Numbered from the stretch's first letter, positions 17,301-26,746 are shown. The stretch is 64,000 bases of DNA from Komarekiella delphini-convector SJRDD-AB1 (GCF_014831675.1 NZ_VJXY01000019.1:1-64000); one strand, 5' to 3'. Translations and numbers: made by a program. Notes: generated by a model not told the origin, from the letters alone.

Positions 17301-19647
17301 AACAGGGAATGATCCTCAATTTCAAGTCCAAGCAAATTTTGACCAAATCAGAATTCAGAGACTCCTGCAAGCATTTAATATTTTCGACTTTCAAGATTTG
17401 GGTGGAGGGTTACAACCTCCAGATTTAGCTGGAGCAGAGGTACTCAACACCACCGCTATCAATTTGCCTGATGCCGATTTGGAAACACAGTTAGAATATT
17501 TCTCAAAAGTTCAAGCATTAATAGCAAAACAACAGCGGGTAGAAGCAAAACAAACACCATCTTTACCAACCCTTGCAGAATTAACGGGTGCTTTGAGTGG
17601 AGCAATTCAAGCCACAGGCTCGTTAAAAACTGGGTTAAATGTTGGCTTTAATTTTCAAGGTGCTAACTGGCAATGGGGTGACTACTCGGTTGATGAAGTT
17701 GTTGCTAGAGGCACTTTTGCGGATGGTATCGTCACACTGTCGCCGTTGCGTGTGGGATTAAATCAAGGACTGGTGGCTTTTTCAGGACAGTTAGGAACTG
17801 AGCAACTATCTGGACAGTTGAGCGTAGCCAGTTTACCTCTATCACTTTTAGACCCATTTATCGAAAGATACCCTGTAGATATTACTGGACAGGTGAATGC
17901 GATCGCCAACTTAGGAGGTAGTTTAGAAGATCCCAGAGTCAATGGGGAAGTAGCGCTGGCGAATGCAACTTTGAATAAGCAACCTGTGCAAACAGGACAG
18001 GTGAACTTTGACTACAACAATGCTCGCTTGAATTTTGACAGTACTTTGTTGGTGACAGGGACACAGCCAGTAACAATTACAGGTAGTGTCCCTGCTGCGT
18101 TGCCTTTTGCCACAGTGCAGCCAGATAGCAATCAAATTAGTATCAACGCCAGTGTGAACAATGAAGGATTAGCACTGTTAAACTTGTTTACTAACAATCA
18201 AGTCTCTTGGGTAGACGGTCAAGGACAAGTAGATTTAAATGTTCAAGGTACATTAAACCAGCCCATTATTACTGGGAATGCCACAGTTAATAATGCTACT
18301 TTTCGCGCTCAAGCTGTATCCGAGCCTTTAACAAATGTGACAGGAAAACTGCAATTTAATGGCAGTACGCTGAACGCCGAAGGTATTCAAGGCATTTATA
18401 ATCAAGGGCAAGTGACTGCATCAGGTGTTCTCCCGATTTTTGCAGCTCAGCCAGCCATATCGAATCCACTTACAGTATCAATAGAAAAAGAACTAGATTT
18501 TCAGGTTCCAGGATTGTATGAAGGCGGTGTCACTGGTGGTGTCGTAATCCGGGGAACTGCACTAAAACCTCAAATTGGTGGAGAGATTCAACTAAGTGAT
18601 GGTCAAGTTATCATTGGCAACTCTACTACTGGCTCACAACCAACTACAACAGAGACTAGCAGTAATGCCGCAATTACAGGAGATGATAACGCTAATACAA
18701 CAACTACAAAAGCCAGTAACGCTAATCCAACAGCTACAGCTCGACCCAACTTACCTATAGAGTTTACAGATTTACGGCTGATTCTAGGCGACGATGTTCG
18801 CGTTACTAGTCAGCCTTTACTGGGCTTTGTACCTGGAGGAGCGACGTTTAGCCAGCCCATACTCAACTTTCAAGCAAAAGGCGACCTAACTGTTAATGGT
18901 ACTTTAGCGAAGCCCCTTCCTGAAGGAGTCATTCGTCTGACAGGAGGACGACTCAGCTTATTTACAACTGAGTTCACCTTAGCGCGGGGCTACGAACAAA
19001 CTGCACGGTTTACTCCTAGTCAAGGACTTGATCCTATTCTGGATGTCCGGCTTGTCTCAATTGTCCCTGAAGCTTCGGCGACAAGCAGTCGAATTTTGGA
19101 ATCACCTCTTTCTGCTGAAATCAGCGATGTTTCTGCTACTAATTTTGGTACTTTACGTACTGTGCGCGTTGAAGCAAGCGTTAACGGCCCAGCCAGTGAA
19201 TTGAGCGAAAATCTAGAACTGACGAGTGAACCTAGTCGTAGTAGAGGAGAAATCGTTGCTTTATTGGGTGGCTCTATCCTTGGTTCTTTCAGTCAAACAG
19301 GAGATGCAACACAAGGGCTGACTAATTTAGCTGGCTCTACTATTTTAGGTGGTCTGCAAGGAAGTATCACTGCGATCGGGCAAGCTATTGGTTTTAGCGA
19401 ATTTCGGATATTTCCTACTCCTGTAACTAATCAAGCATCAAGGAGATCTTCGGTTCTCGATTTGTCAGCAGAGGGTGTGTTTAATATTAATAGGAATTTC
19501 TCTGTATCTTTATCACGACCTCTTTCTACTAATGAGTCTTTTCGTTACAATCTGCTTTATCGACTCAATGATGAAATTCTGATGCGAGGTTCAACTGATT
19601 TAGGAGATGTAAATCAATTTTTATTTGAGTATGAAACCCGATTTTAA
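14329..19647 (+). CDS. tamB: TamB-like translocation/lipid-transport protein (DUF490)
   Basis: This 1772-residue protein is anchored in the inner membrane by one N-terminal helix (LGRIGLVGGVVLLTGIAVATWW). It spans the periplasm as a long beta-taco groove made of many short repeats such as SGTASNIKPI, GQIVGSGQIQL and GNATVNNATF. The C-terminal DUF490 domain (about 1480-1772) has SRGEIVALLGG and ends FLFEYETRF, a terminal aromatic typical of proteins that meet the outer membrane. The family is linked to outer-membrane assembly and phospholipid transport. There is no BamA/TamA gene beside it; it stands alone between two repeat-bearing gaps. Confidence 0.85.
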   Translation: MTRPNSENDQQPSNHRLKLLLLGRIGLVGGVVLLTGIAVATWWARNYIYKDLAPLVEQNLEQLLGRPIKVGQVERFSLSSLRFGSLSIPATPTDPDQVTVKAVDVQFSPLQLLFTRTLALDVTLVQPDVYIQQDKDGRWVTAEIKTGEGTGVIQTELQTLRLQNGNVELVPAPAPTKPKGSVVLNQVGGAARFLPQNKGIDYNINAQLTRGGAVKISGDTQPTTQETNLKLLAQNLQASDVSRLIELPIVLQAGRVDADLGVQIPPKQSEIAITGTATANQVTAQIQNIPQQFSNANGRLNFQGQTIALENLSTNFGKVPLLANGAINTQTGFNLSAQIKSVSAKNLLDTFKVNSPVPASGEVRADIKVQGPLQQPVLSGTASNIKPIQVDRVQFNAVNTDFRLSTSKTASQITVDNLKLVPAAGGQITGEGQATLGSNGEVTFNVQAEDISGDILARNYGLTPPIAVGNISAKAEVSGSLGKQPLELEISSIQANPPAGGQIVGSGQIQLAPQGRVSFDAQAKNLPGDAIAKTNNNSSSITIGTVSANAKVSGFLGNLRAVAQVQAPDATYPTTGQIVATQQGQNIRFPSAVLNVAGNTIRARGQVAQQRWQAFVSAQQIQLSRFQQIPAQFQGVLNNVALNLSGSTASFQPSTIQATGQANLSVAGGRVNLRNLNLDDGRWRGLVNVSQVQLNRFSPQLQGRLNSNIQLAGTIESFQLADIRADAQIRVSEGLALLSQPLTAQVQWDGRQIIVQRATTSGLSANGAIAVQLDDTPQISSFNLNVLAQNFNLQNTGFQVPGDLAIAGLLDFNGKITGTPDVPKATGDIRLRNFNVSNLAFDPLLTGNVNFQGGQGASLQLAGNQDRIALNLGADYRPTSFLLRRDGGVTTGRTEGDNLLINAQQFPIALVSGFIPNNTLKPLGGQLSGNLVVNLNNYAVDGDIAIAAPRVARVIADEFRGNINYANGAANLTNGQLRIGDSSIALNGSLQTGNDPQFQVQANFDQIRIQRLLQAFNIFDFQDLGGGLQPPDLAGAEVLNTTAINLPDADLETQLEYFSKVQALIAKQQRVEAKQTPSLPTLAELTGALSGAIQATGSLKTGLNVGFNFQGANWQWGDYSVDEVVARGTFADGIVTLSPLRVGLNQGLVAFSGQLGTEQLSGQLSVASLPLSLLDPFIERYPVDITGQVNAIANLGGSLEDPRVNGEVALANATLNKQPVQTGQVNFDYNNARLNFDSTLLVTGTQPVTITGSVPAALPFATVQPDSNQISINASVNNEGLALLNLFTNNQVSWVDGQGQVDLNVQGTLNQPIITGNATVNNATFRAQAVSEPLTNVTGKLQFNGSTLNAEGIQGIYNQGQVTASGVLPIFAAQPAISNPLTVSIEKELDFQVPGLYEGGVTGGVVIRGTALKPQIGGEIQLSDGQVIIGNSTTGSQPTTTETSSNAAITGDDNANTTTTKASNANPTATARPNLPIEFTDLRLILGDDVRVTSQPLLGFVPGGATFSQPILNFQAKGDLTVNGTLAKPLPEGVIRLTGGRLSLFTTEFTLARGYEQTARFTPSQGLDPILDVRLVSIVPEASATSSRILESPLSAEISDVSATNFGTLRTVRVEASVNGPASELSENLELTSEPSRSRGEIVALLGGSILGSFSQTGDATQGLTNLAGSTILGGLQGSITAIGQAIGFSEFRIFPTPVTNQASRRSSVLDLSAEGVFNINRNFSVSLSRPLSTNESFRYNLLYRLNDEILMRGSTDLGDVNQFLFEYETRF

Positions 19648-20109
19648 TATAAACGTTGTATTGCAGTTTTTAGAGACATTGCAATGCAACGTCTCTAACT
19701 TTTGTGGACAATACTCACACGGCGATATGTAATCTAATCATTTAAATCAAAGTTCGTAGTAAGCGGCTTTGACCCTTTAAATCCTTGCACAGAGCGCTGA
19801 ATCGCTCAATAAAAGCAAAATTTTTATCTGACATTTACTAATCATGTTTCTTGAAGTAGATCATGATGTTGTTAGTTTTCCAAAGCACTTGCATCTTCTG
19901 TTTATGATGCTGTAAAATGCAACAAGTTAAAAACGCATTTAGTAAGTCTACTGTTTTGACAACATAGATATTTCTAAAGATAATAAATCTTATAGGGTTT
20001 CCTAGTCGGCTGAGGTACAAATTTATCGGTGTTTATCTTTGGTTAATTACTTCTTCTGTATACCTCACTCAAGCGAAAACCGTTATAAACTAAATAAAGG
20101 AATAATAAA
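19648..20109. other. Intergenic region with dispersed palindrome
   Basis: A tandem pair of AACGTTGTATTGCAG and GAGACATTGCAATGCAACG repeat copies lies at 19651-19699. The rest, to the GTG at 20110, is AT-rich with no gene evident. Confidence 0.6.
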
Positions 20110-20445
20110 GTGAATTCTTATTTTGCATTACTAACCTCAATTATCATTGGTATTGGAGGACAACTTAGTCTTAAAGCAGGGGCTTTGCAAAGTTTTGGCA
20201 GCAAAGTAAACTTATTTTTACAGCCCTATGTTCTAGTTGGACTAGTTTCTTATTTTGTTGCTGCTTTGTTTTATATATATGCTCTGAAAAAAATTCCAAT
20301 TTCGGTAGCTTATCCCACTGTTGCTATCAGCTATGCTGTTGTGTCTTTTTTAGCTCACTTACTCTGGGGAGAACCTTTTGGAGTTAAACAGGTTATTGCC
20401 CTATTGTTAATTGGTCTTGGTATATTCACATTAAACCATAGTTAA
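20110..20445 (+). CDS. SMR/EamA-like four-helix membrane protein
   Basis: This 111-residue protein has four hydrophobic segments (about 3-20, 36-58, 63-85, 92-109) and the SMR-like run YALKKIPISVAYPTVAISYA. It is similar in size and pattern to ArnE/ArnF flippase subunits and to small multidrug exporters. The start is GTG, with AAAGGA 9 nt upstream. It converges with a GT2 glycosyltransferase and a NodB deacetylase on the other strand, a combination that favours a lipid-linked sugar role over drug export. It lacks the Glu of EmrE at the usual place near the N-terminus (Q18 instead). Confidence 0.7.
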   Translation: MNSYFALLTSIIIGIGGQLSLKAGALQSFGSKVNLFLQPYVLVGLVSYFVAALFYIYALKKIPISVAYPTVAISYAVVSFLAHLLWGEPFGVKQVIALLLIGLGIFTLNHS

Positions 20446-20495
20446 TTATCATCAATTATTACTAACCTTGGTACGTTAATAGTAATTAAAACAAA

Positions 20496-20535
20496 AAACC
20501 CATTTTCCCGGTATGGGGGAATTTGGGTTTATTAT
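20496..20535. terminator. Bidirectional terminator between convergent genes
   Basis: AAACCCA...TTCCC facing GGGGGAA...TGGGTTT, with A residues before and T residues after the stem. It lies between the ends of the SMR-like and GT2 genes and can serve both. Confidence 0.75.
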
Positions 20536-20597
20536 TCTGCTATAACTTGCAGGTATTTATAAGAAGCGATCGCATTTCATTCCCTGTGTAATTTGAA

Positions 20598-21383
20598 TTA
20601 TCTCAATGGACGAACCGACCGTAAATTGTAGGTTTTCCATGTAAACAGGAGATTTTTTGACAACAGCCTCAGTGTTTGAGCGATGGTTTTAAGTACTTTC
20701 ATTTTGCTAGCAGTCGGCTTTTGGTCATATCTCAAAACCATTGGAATCTCAGCAACTTTGGGCTTAAGTACTTTTGCTTTCAGTAGCAAATCTACCATAC
20801 AGGCAAACCCTTTCTCTGTGAATAAATTGTTGCCATAATAGTCAAACAGACCAATGAGTAAAGAACGATTGTACATCCGATAACCACAAGTATAATCCTT
20901 TACACCAGGTATAGGAGCCGCAATTCTAAACAGCCAACTAGCTCCATAACTTGTCAAAATTCTCAATGGCGATAAGCCTATGACTTTAGCACCTTTTTGA
21001 TATCTGGATGCTATTGCAATATCATAGCCACCACCCACCATGATGTCATACATTTTCATTAATAGTTCTGGTGGTTGGGTGTTGTCACAGTCCATAGCGG
21101 CTAGAAAATCGCCTTCTTCAGATACTTCTAAAAAGGTTGTGAAACCTGTTTTTATAGCTTGACCTAAACCAGCATTTTTTACATGCTGTACTAATTTAAG
21201 TGATATACCAAGTGATTGCGATTCATCCAAAGCAGTTTTAGCAGTTGCATCAGTACTACCATCATCAACAAGAATCAATTTTATGTCTATGTTGGAGATG
21301 CTCTGCAATAACTGAAACCTTTTGAATAAAGGAGCAATTGATTCTTGCTCATTGTAAGCAGGTAAGAGAATAAAAAGTCCCAT
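20598..21383 (-). CDS. Family 2 glycosyltransferase (DPM1/ArnC-like)
   Basis: This 261-residue enzyme belongs to the GT-A fold of polyprenyl-phosphate sugar transferases. Visible elements are LLPAYNEQESI at the N-terminus, LVDDGSTD for nucleotide binding, AMDCDNTQPPEL carrying the metal-binding DxD-like motif, and KDYTCGYRMYNRSLL. It has no C-terminal membrane helices, so it is more like DPM1 than ArnC. I chose the ATG at 21383 because GAGG stands 5 nt upstream; a longer frame adds 12 residues. The deacetylase gene lies about 190 nt upstream on the same strand. Confidence 0.8.
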   Translation of the reverse strand: MGLFILLPAYNEQESIAPLFKRFQLLQSISNIDIKLILVDDGSTDATAKTALDESQSLGISLKLVQHVKNAGLGQAIKTGFTTFLEVSEEGDFLAAMDCDNTQPPELLMKMYDIMVGGGYDIAIASRYQKGAKVIGLSPLRILTSYGASWLFRIAAPIPGVKDYTCGYRMYNRSLLIGLFDYYGNNLFTEKGFACMVDLLLKAKVLKPKVAEIPMVLRYDQKPTASKMKVLKTIAQTLRLLSKNLLFTWKTYNLRSVRPLR

Positions 21384-21608
21384 AAGTTCCTCGTTTAAAT
21401 TTTGAAACCTGTTACTCAAATATTGAAATTTGAGTAATGACGTTAGCTATTTTTAGAACTAAGCTTGAATGACTTAAGACCTATAGCGGTTGCACTATAT
21501 ATTGGTCTAATTAATATCATCTGCTTGAGTTATCAGAAGATTATTCAATACTTAATAGGGATATCCACACTTTATATCTACGCGTCTATTCGACTCGTTT
21601 TCAGATAT

Positions 21609-22616
21609 TTACACAGATTGACGAACTCTAGTTAGGGATGCCGCATGTTGTCCAACAGTCAAAACATTGAACTGATTGGATAGAAGCTTTAGTGCTTTGC
21701 GTAACATTGCTAGCTTCTTGTAAGTAGGGAGGTTCATACTAGGGAAAAATGATAGTTCTGGCACATCCTCTTGAGTCAAAAAGTCTGTAGGATGCAGTAG
21801 TAAAGATGGCTGAGTGCCTGTAACTTTGCATAGCCAGAGGGCGATTCGGAAGTAAAGCAACGCCAAACCTGGAGAAAATACACCCAGATACATTAAGTAG
21901 CTGAAGTGAATTGGCATCTTAAAAATCGGCATTGTGGTGACAGGAATCTCAGTCAGCTTATATTTACCCATGCACCATTGGTAAGGTTTGAGGGTTTGTA
22001 AACCGTCTTTGAAGCTGCCAAATAAAGCTTTGCGTTTGGCGCGTTCTTCCTTGCTCAGCTTACAGGTCATCATGAAGTAAGCCCGTGCTATCGGCCCCAA
22101 AAATGTCGGAAAAATAGAAGCATCATATTGGTATTCCTGTCGTGCTAGGACTTGCAATACCGTGGGAGACAGACTGTATCCAGGGCTTCGGAAGCCAATG
22201 GGGCGTTGACCAGTGGCTTGCTGGATGTGCTTTTCGGCCAGTGCTAGCTCTTGTTCAACTTCATCTTCTGAGTACCGATTTAGCCAGATATTATGGTGAA
22301 AGGAGTGGTTAGCAATTTCATGACCATCAGCAGCGATCGCTTGTAATGCCTGATGGTTCTTTTTAAGAGCTGCATCCTGCCCCACAACGAATACTGTGAT
22401 TGTCAAATTCAATTGCTTGAAAATATCCAAGAACCGGGGTACTACGATGTCCAGGTAAGAGGGCAAAGTTTCCCAACCAAGATCACCATGATCTTTCATA
22501 TAAGACCAGAGATTATCCAAATCCATAGAAAGACTGGCTATCGGTTTGTTCCCAAGTGAATTGGTTTTCACCATTTGCTTAGAAATTTGGTCGTGCAAAT
22601 ATACACTGTTTGCCAT
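21609..22616 (-). CDS. NodB-family polysaccharide deacetylase
   Basis: This 335-residue protein is a metal-dependent de-N-acetylase or deformylase. The NodB motifs are present: SMDLDN (catalytic Asp and metal Asp, about 30-35), HEIANHSFHHN (metal His pair), RSPGYS and LLLHPTDF near the C-terminus. It has no signal peptide and probably acts in the cytoplasm on a sugar or lipid-linked sugar, as ArnD does. The gene pairs with the GT2 gene downstream. An alternative start at Met15 is possible, as no ribosome site favours either. Confidence 0.8.
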   Translation of the reverse strand: MANSVYLHDQISKQMVKTNSLGNKPIASLSMDLDNLWSYMKDHGDLGWETLPSYLDIVVPRFLDIFKQLNLTITVFVVGQDAALKKNHQALQAIAADGHEIANHSFHHNIWLNRYSEDEVEQELALAEKHIQQATGQRPIGFRSPGYSLSPTVLQVLARQEYQYDASIFPTFLGPIARAYFMMTCKLSKEERAKRKALFGSFKDGLQTLKPYQWCMGKYKLTEIPVTTMPIFKMPIHFSYLMYLGVFSPGLALLYFRIALWLCKVTGTQPSLLLHPTDFLTQEDVPELSFFPSMNLPTYKKLAMLRKALKLLSNQFNVLTVGQHAASLTRVRQSV

Positions 22617-23396
22617 TGTAATTAAGTACAGGTTAGTACTAATTGTTATTGAATAATTTGATAGATATTGGAGATTAGATTGACAAAGCGAATTCTATCT
22701 TTGGGTTAAATACCCAAATGTCATTCACAAAGTCAGCCCCATTCAAGAGTCTACATAAAGACACACATCTATTCCTTATAGATGTGCGTTGGATCAGTTG
22801 AAAGGCAACTATACAGCTACCTACCTCCTTACCAATCAGATAGATGATGTAGCATTTTTGGTGCAACAAAATAAATTTTAAGGCGCTTAATCTAAAGCAC
22901 TCTTTAACTAAGGAAGGTACGTTCGGTTAGATGCTAACTTAATTTTTACTTCCTTAGCTGTACTTAGTTTAGATGCAAACTTTGCATCCTTGTATTTTTT
23001 ATAAAAGTCAATTTTAACAATACATAAATTTCGCTGATAAAGCAATACCTTTTACAGTAATTATACGCTATTTTTTTAACACTTATGATGCAGATATCAC
23101 ATGCAAGCAACAAAATATATGATGTTTCTGTTGGATTGTGTAAAATTTTCTTGTTGAATTGTGTAAAATTTTCTTGTTGGAATGTATACAATTTTATTGG
23201 AAACTTTAATTTTACTCCTATCTTTACACTTTCCTAAAATTTGCTATCAATAAGACCAATTATTTCAGATGAACGTTGATAGCTATTGGTATAAGTTTTT
23301 CCTTACCAACCCTTTACAATGCAGTTATTTACTTGACAAGGTTAGACCTTTTTCAACAATCTTGCGGCGACAAAGAAGCTTGGAGTAATCCACAAG
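22617..23396. other. Intergenic region, 780 nt
   Basis: CACATCTAT and ATAGATGTG form a 9-bp hairpin with a 5-nt loop at about 22766-22788. Near 23140-23175 TGTGTAAAATTTTCTTGTTG is present twice in tandem. I see no gene. Confidence 0.5.
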
Positions 23397-23603
23397 ATGA
23401 TTGCTCCTGTTACTTTGGAAAGAGAATCAGCTTTTAGCGCAATCCAAGCAGCTTTACCAAAAATATTACTTACCATCAGAGGTGAGCAAACTAATAACCC
23501 AAGCTCCGAGCTATTGACTAACGCGTACTTGTCACCTGGCCATTCGTGCGATGCCTGCGGCGGGCTACGCCTACGCTCAGGACGAGTAAGTGTTTGTGCG
23601 TGA
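23397..23603 (+). pseudogene. Short frame ending in a dispersed repeat, possible gene remnant
   Basis: GGAG stands about 10 nt before this ATG, and the first ~47 residues (MIAPVTLERESAFSAIQAAL...) read like protein. The frame then runs into the common Nostoc repeat GCCTGCGGCGGGCTACGCC and stops soon after. A second protein-like stretch (RDFGLIEIVSVEIRSKV, then stop) follows in another frame at about 23588-23651. I read this as a small gene interrupted by insertion of the repeat with loss of frame. I do not recognise the family. Confidence 0.35.
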
Positions 23604-24029
23604 CTTTGGCCTAATCGAAATTGTCAGTGTTGAAATCCGGTCTAAAGTATGACAATTGACTTAATTGATAAATACTTCATAAAAAGCAAATGCAAAAATA
23701 CATACTTCGCTTTTCAGTAAAAACACTTTATAAGTTACCGGATGAATCGACTCAAGCAAACACGAGGGACACCAATAAACCTAGATAAAATGTAATTTAG
23801 ATCACAATGTTTAATGTACAGGTTCCAAGGTACATCTTGGCGCTGAGAATTCTTTTTTCACCAATGACAATTGAAACTGTCATAATCAGCGATATCCTGC
23901 CCAGAACCAAAGTTCAGGGTTAATAGCTCAAGTCCACTCGCGCACTGGATTTTTAATTGAGTCCTGTTTAGATGACTCCAATTATCTTGACTGATGACTG
24001 ATGACTGGTAAAAAGCTACCTTATAGAAA
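23604..24029. other. Intergenic region, 426 nt
   Basis: It starts with the out-of-frame remnant noted for the preceding entry, then AT-rich DNA. A threefold ACTGATG heptamer repeat lies near 23990-24006. No gene is seen. Confidence 0.45.
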
Positions 24030-24093
24030 AATGGCACTAAGATAACCCGTAAGTTACTCACTTCAACGGGCTTGCTTTTATCTTAGTGCCATT
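24030..24093 (-). terminator. Long perfect inverted repeat ending the RRM gene
   Basis: AATGGCACTAAGATAA at 24030-24045 and its perfect complement at 24078-24093, plus an inner CCCGT/ACGGG pair, form a 21-bp interrupted stem. On the minus strand it is followed by a T-rich run. It starts 20 nt after the stop of the RNA-binding protein gene. Confidence 0.8.
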
Positions 24094-24112
24094 CAGATTT
24101 AGTCTATTTAGT

Positions 24113-24415
24113 TTAGTAGCGGTTACGGAAGTTGCTACCACCACCTCGATTACCACCAAAGGAACCTCTGTCTTCCTTGGGTTTAGCTTTATTCACTTTG
24201 AGGTCACGACCCATCCACTCTGCACCATCAAGAGCTTCAATGGCAGCTGTTTCTTCAGCTTCCGTACCCATTTCTACAAAAGCAAACCCACGGGGACGCC
24301 CTGTCTCGCGATCAGTAGGTAGCTGAACTCGCTTTACAGAACCGTGTTCTGCAAAAACAGAGGTGAGGTCTTCTTGTGTGACCTCGTAGGATAGATTACC
24401 TACATAAATTGACAT
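24113..24415 (-). CDS. Glycine-rich RRM RNA-binding protein (Rbp)
   Basis: This 100-residue protein has one RNA-recognition motif (2-80) and a short Gly/Arg/Asn tail (GGNRGGGSNFRNRY). RNP2 is IYVGNL (3-8) and RNP1 is RGFAFVEM (about 42-49); both carry the aromatic residues that stack on RNA bases. The protein belongs to the cyanobacterial Rbp group, several of which are cold-induced. The gene stands alone, with a gap of nearly 900 nt upstream that could hold a long leader, and a strong terminator directly downstream. Confidence 0.9.
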   Translation of the reverse strand: MSIYVGNLSYEVTQEDLTSVFAEHGSVKRVQLPTDRETGRPRGFAFVEMGTEAEETAAIEALDGAEWMGRDLKVNKAKPKEDRGSFGGNRGGGSNFRNRY

Positions 24416-25307
24416 ACATTGTCTCCAAAGTCAGAAGTGTGTAGAGATTTAGATTTCGGAGAAAAGTCTGTAAATACCAAAAGGTAAAAGCCTGTCAATA
24501 CTAAAAACAAACGCTGCCACCGAATTTCATTCTCATCTACTACGTTAGCACAGCATTCAGTTTATTACGCACTGCAATATAAAAGCACTATACGAAAAAG
24601 TGCTACCAAAATTTTACCAGGCATTAATAATTTTATACCAAAATTGATAGCGTGTTGGATGAATCGGCCAGATGTAGCAGAGAAATGATTATTATTAGCT
24701 TGCTTGGTGTTGGTTTTGGGGTTTATCAGTGGTCAACCCCCTGATCACTGAGAAAACAAAAATTATTCAGTGTTTTCTGTATAAGATATCCTAGCATTAG
24801 TTAAGTATTAATCGTAGCGATCGCAGTAGAAACCGACGTTGCTAATTGATGGGATGAATTTTGTTTCGCGCAAAGGCGCAAAGGCGCAAAGGCACGAAAA
24901 ATTAATGAGAAGTATAGTATAGGTATACTTTGTCATTCTGACGCTTTGCAAAGCATCATCAGAGAGTATCTTCATTTACGTTAATTTAGAGCTAAAAATG
25001 ACGTCTTTTAGCAATGAACTGGATAAAATTGAGTCAAAATTGCAATCATAATATTTAGTAAATGTACGGTTATTTGCAGGATAATAGTTAAGATTTACTA
25101 ATCTAGAAGACTAGGAAAACTGAGATATCAAAATAATTCGTGTCAATTTATACTATTTTCAATTTGTATAGTAGTTATACTCTTTATTAGGTTCTACCTG
25201 GGAATTAAGAAGTGGCTTTGCCACTTCTTTTTATAGGAATGGTAGTTCGGCAACAAATAAGTTAAAAGTTAAAGTAGTTTTGTTTGACTTTTAACTTTTA
25301 TTAATTA
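24416..25307. other. Intergenic region, about 890 nt
   Basis: It contains the upstream/leader region of the rbp gene, a heptanucleotide-type repeat with GCGCAAAGGCGCAAAGGCG near 24868-24895, a terminator-like hairpin at 25207-25232, and a TTAAAAGT palindrome near 25261-25299 just after the Rieske gene. No gene is seen. Confidence 0.6.
25207..25232 (+). terminator. Intrinsic terminator-like hairpin
   Basis: AAGAAGTGGC and GCCACTTCTT pair over a 3-nt loop and are followed by T residues. It has A residues upstream as well, so it can also work for the minus-strand Rieske gene that ends at 25308. Confidence 0.65.
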
Positions 25308-26396
25308 TTAGTCATTAGTCCTTTCATCTCGCCATCTGTCGCGGTTTTGCATACTCTCCACATCTTGCGATCGCGCTAACTGCCAACTTTTCCACATTAG
25401 AGGTTTCTGTCTTTCAAGATGGTTGATAAACTGGATTATTGACCGATCTGCCTTAATAGGGGTTTTCAAATCAAACTGAATTGTTTGGAAAAGCTTGGTA
25501 TCACCCTTGATAAATTTTTTACCTAAAATTTTAGCTAACCACAGTACAAAGTGATTGTATAAACGACCGAGAATTCCCCGACGTTTCTTAATCATTAACA
25601 GTGTCATAATTTCAGCTTTACCCTCTTCTATAAGGCGTAGTGAGATCATAAAATGTAAATGCAGAAAATCAGGGCCAAACGTTACCATACCAGTGCTACC
25701 ATACCAATAACAAATACTGTAGGTAATAGCATTTTTGTAAAATCGACTGATCAGCTTGATAAAAAATGAATCTCCGCTGATGGGTGTAATGTTGTTGAAG
25801 ATAATAGCATTCTGATTTAGTTCATATTTTTCAAAATCAATTTTTAAGGGTAGCTTGTGAACTGAATTGAAGTGTTGAGCATCGATTACATTAATCATTA
25901 CTACATTGGGATGACAGTTCGTCACTAAGCGAGAAGCAAAAGTGACATCACACTCCTTTTGTTCCAACTCTGGAATATAGGGTAAGGGTAGTTGTGGAAT
26001 TTCTCCAGTCCAAATCCAAATTGTCTCGTACTTCTCTGCGGTAGGCCAAACTTTTAACTTCGTAGAAAGCGGCTCATCCAAACAAGGAATATCAACGCAT
26101 ATCCCTTCAGCGTCAAACTTCCAGTGATGGAAAAAACAGCGTAGTTCATTACCCTCGACTTTGCCTTCTGCAAGGTGTGCGCCCATGTGCGGACAGTAAG
26201 CATCAAAAATAATTACTCTTCTATCCTCACCACGGTAAATCACCAATTCTCTACCTAAAATTGTGATAGGTTTTACCTCACCTTCCCGCAGATTTTTAGA
26301 TGGTATTACCCAATACCATCCTTCAACAAAACGCTCTAGATTATTAAAAGTTTTAGGTTTACGATTTGAGCTAACATTCTGCGAGTTTACATTCAT
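25308..26396 (-). CDS. Rieske non-haem iron oxygenase (PaO/VanA-like)
   Basis: This 362-residue oxygenase alpha subunit has an N-terminal Rieske [2Fe-2S] domain with C68-x-H70 (CPH) and C87-x2-H90 (CFFHH). The mononuclear iron motif is DAQHFNSVH (about 184-192, two His plus an upstream acidic residue). It hydroxylates or demethylates an unknown substrate with electrons from a ferredoxin. It resembles the pair at 43.6-46.0 kb only in general layout and is not a close copy. It is divergent from the MerR gene across a 350-nt gap. Confidence 0.8.
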   Translation of the reverse strand: MNVNSQNVSSNRKPKTFNNLERFVEGWYWVIPSKNLREGEVKPITILGRELVIYRGEDRRVIIFDAYCPHMGAHLAEGKVEGNELRCFFHHWKFDAEGICVDIPCLDEPLSTKLKVWPTAEKYETIWIWTGEIPQLPLPYIPELEQKECDVTFASRLVTNCHPNVVMINVIDAQHFNSVHKLPLKIDFEKYELNQNAIIFNNITPISGDSFFIKLISRFYKNAITYSICYWYGSTGMVTFGPDFLHLHFMISLRLIEEGKAEIMTLLMIKKRRGILGRLYNHFVLWLAKILGKKFIKGDTKLFQTIQFDLKTPIKADRSIIQFINHLERQKPLMWKSWQLARSQDVESMQNRDRWRDERTND

Positions 26397-26746
26397 TTTT
26401 TAGGATTTTGCATAAACTGAAGCGGTTGATCTAGAAGTAACATATCAATTTCAAATAAACAGTTAGTTTCATTACTGTGAAGGGCGATCGCTCAACTGAT
26501 TGAGAATCTTTAAAATATGAAATATTTAATACATACTGAAACCAGCGTCAAAATATTGCTAGCTTAAGAAAAGCAAATAGAAGCTGATATGTCCTAATAA
26601 ATGGAGATTTGAACAATCAACACTTAGTAAAATCGCTAATTAGATAAAGATTGCGATTACTGATATTAATATTTGGCTAATACCTATGAAAAGTAATGAT
26701 TTGATGAAATATGTAATAATCATTACAAGAGTTGGAGTGATCTGCT
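26397..26746. other. Divergent promoter region between Rieske and MerR genes
   Basis: 350 nt without a gene. It must carry promoters for both neighbours. I could not find a clear MerR-type dyad here, so autoregulation or control of the Rieske gene is not supported by what I see. Confidence 0.4.
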
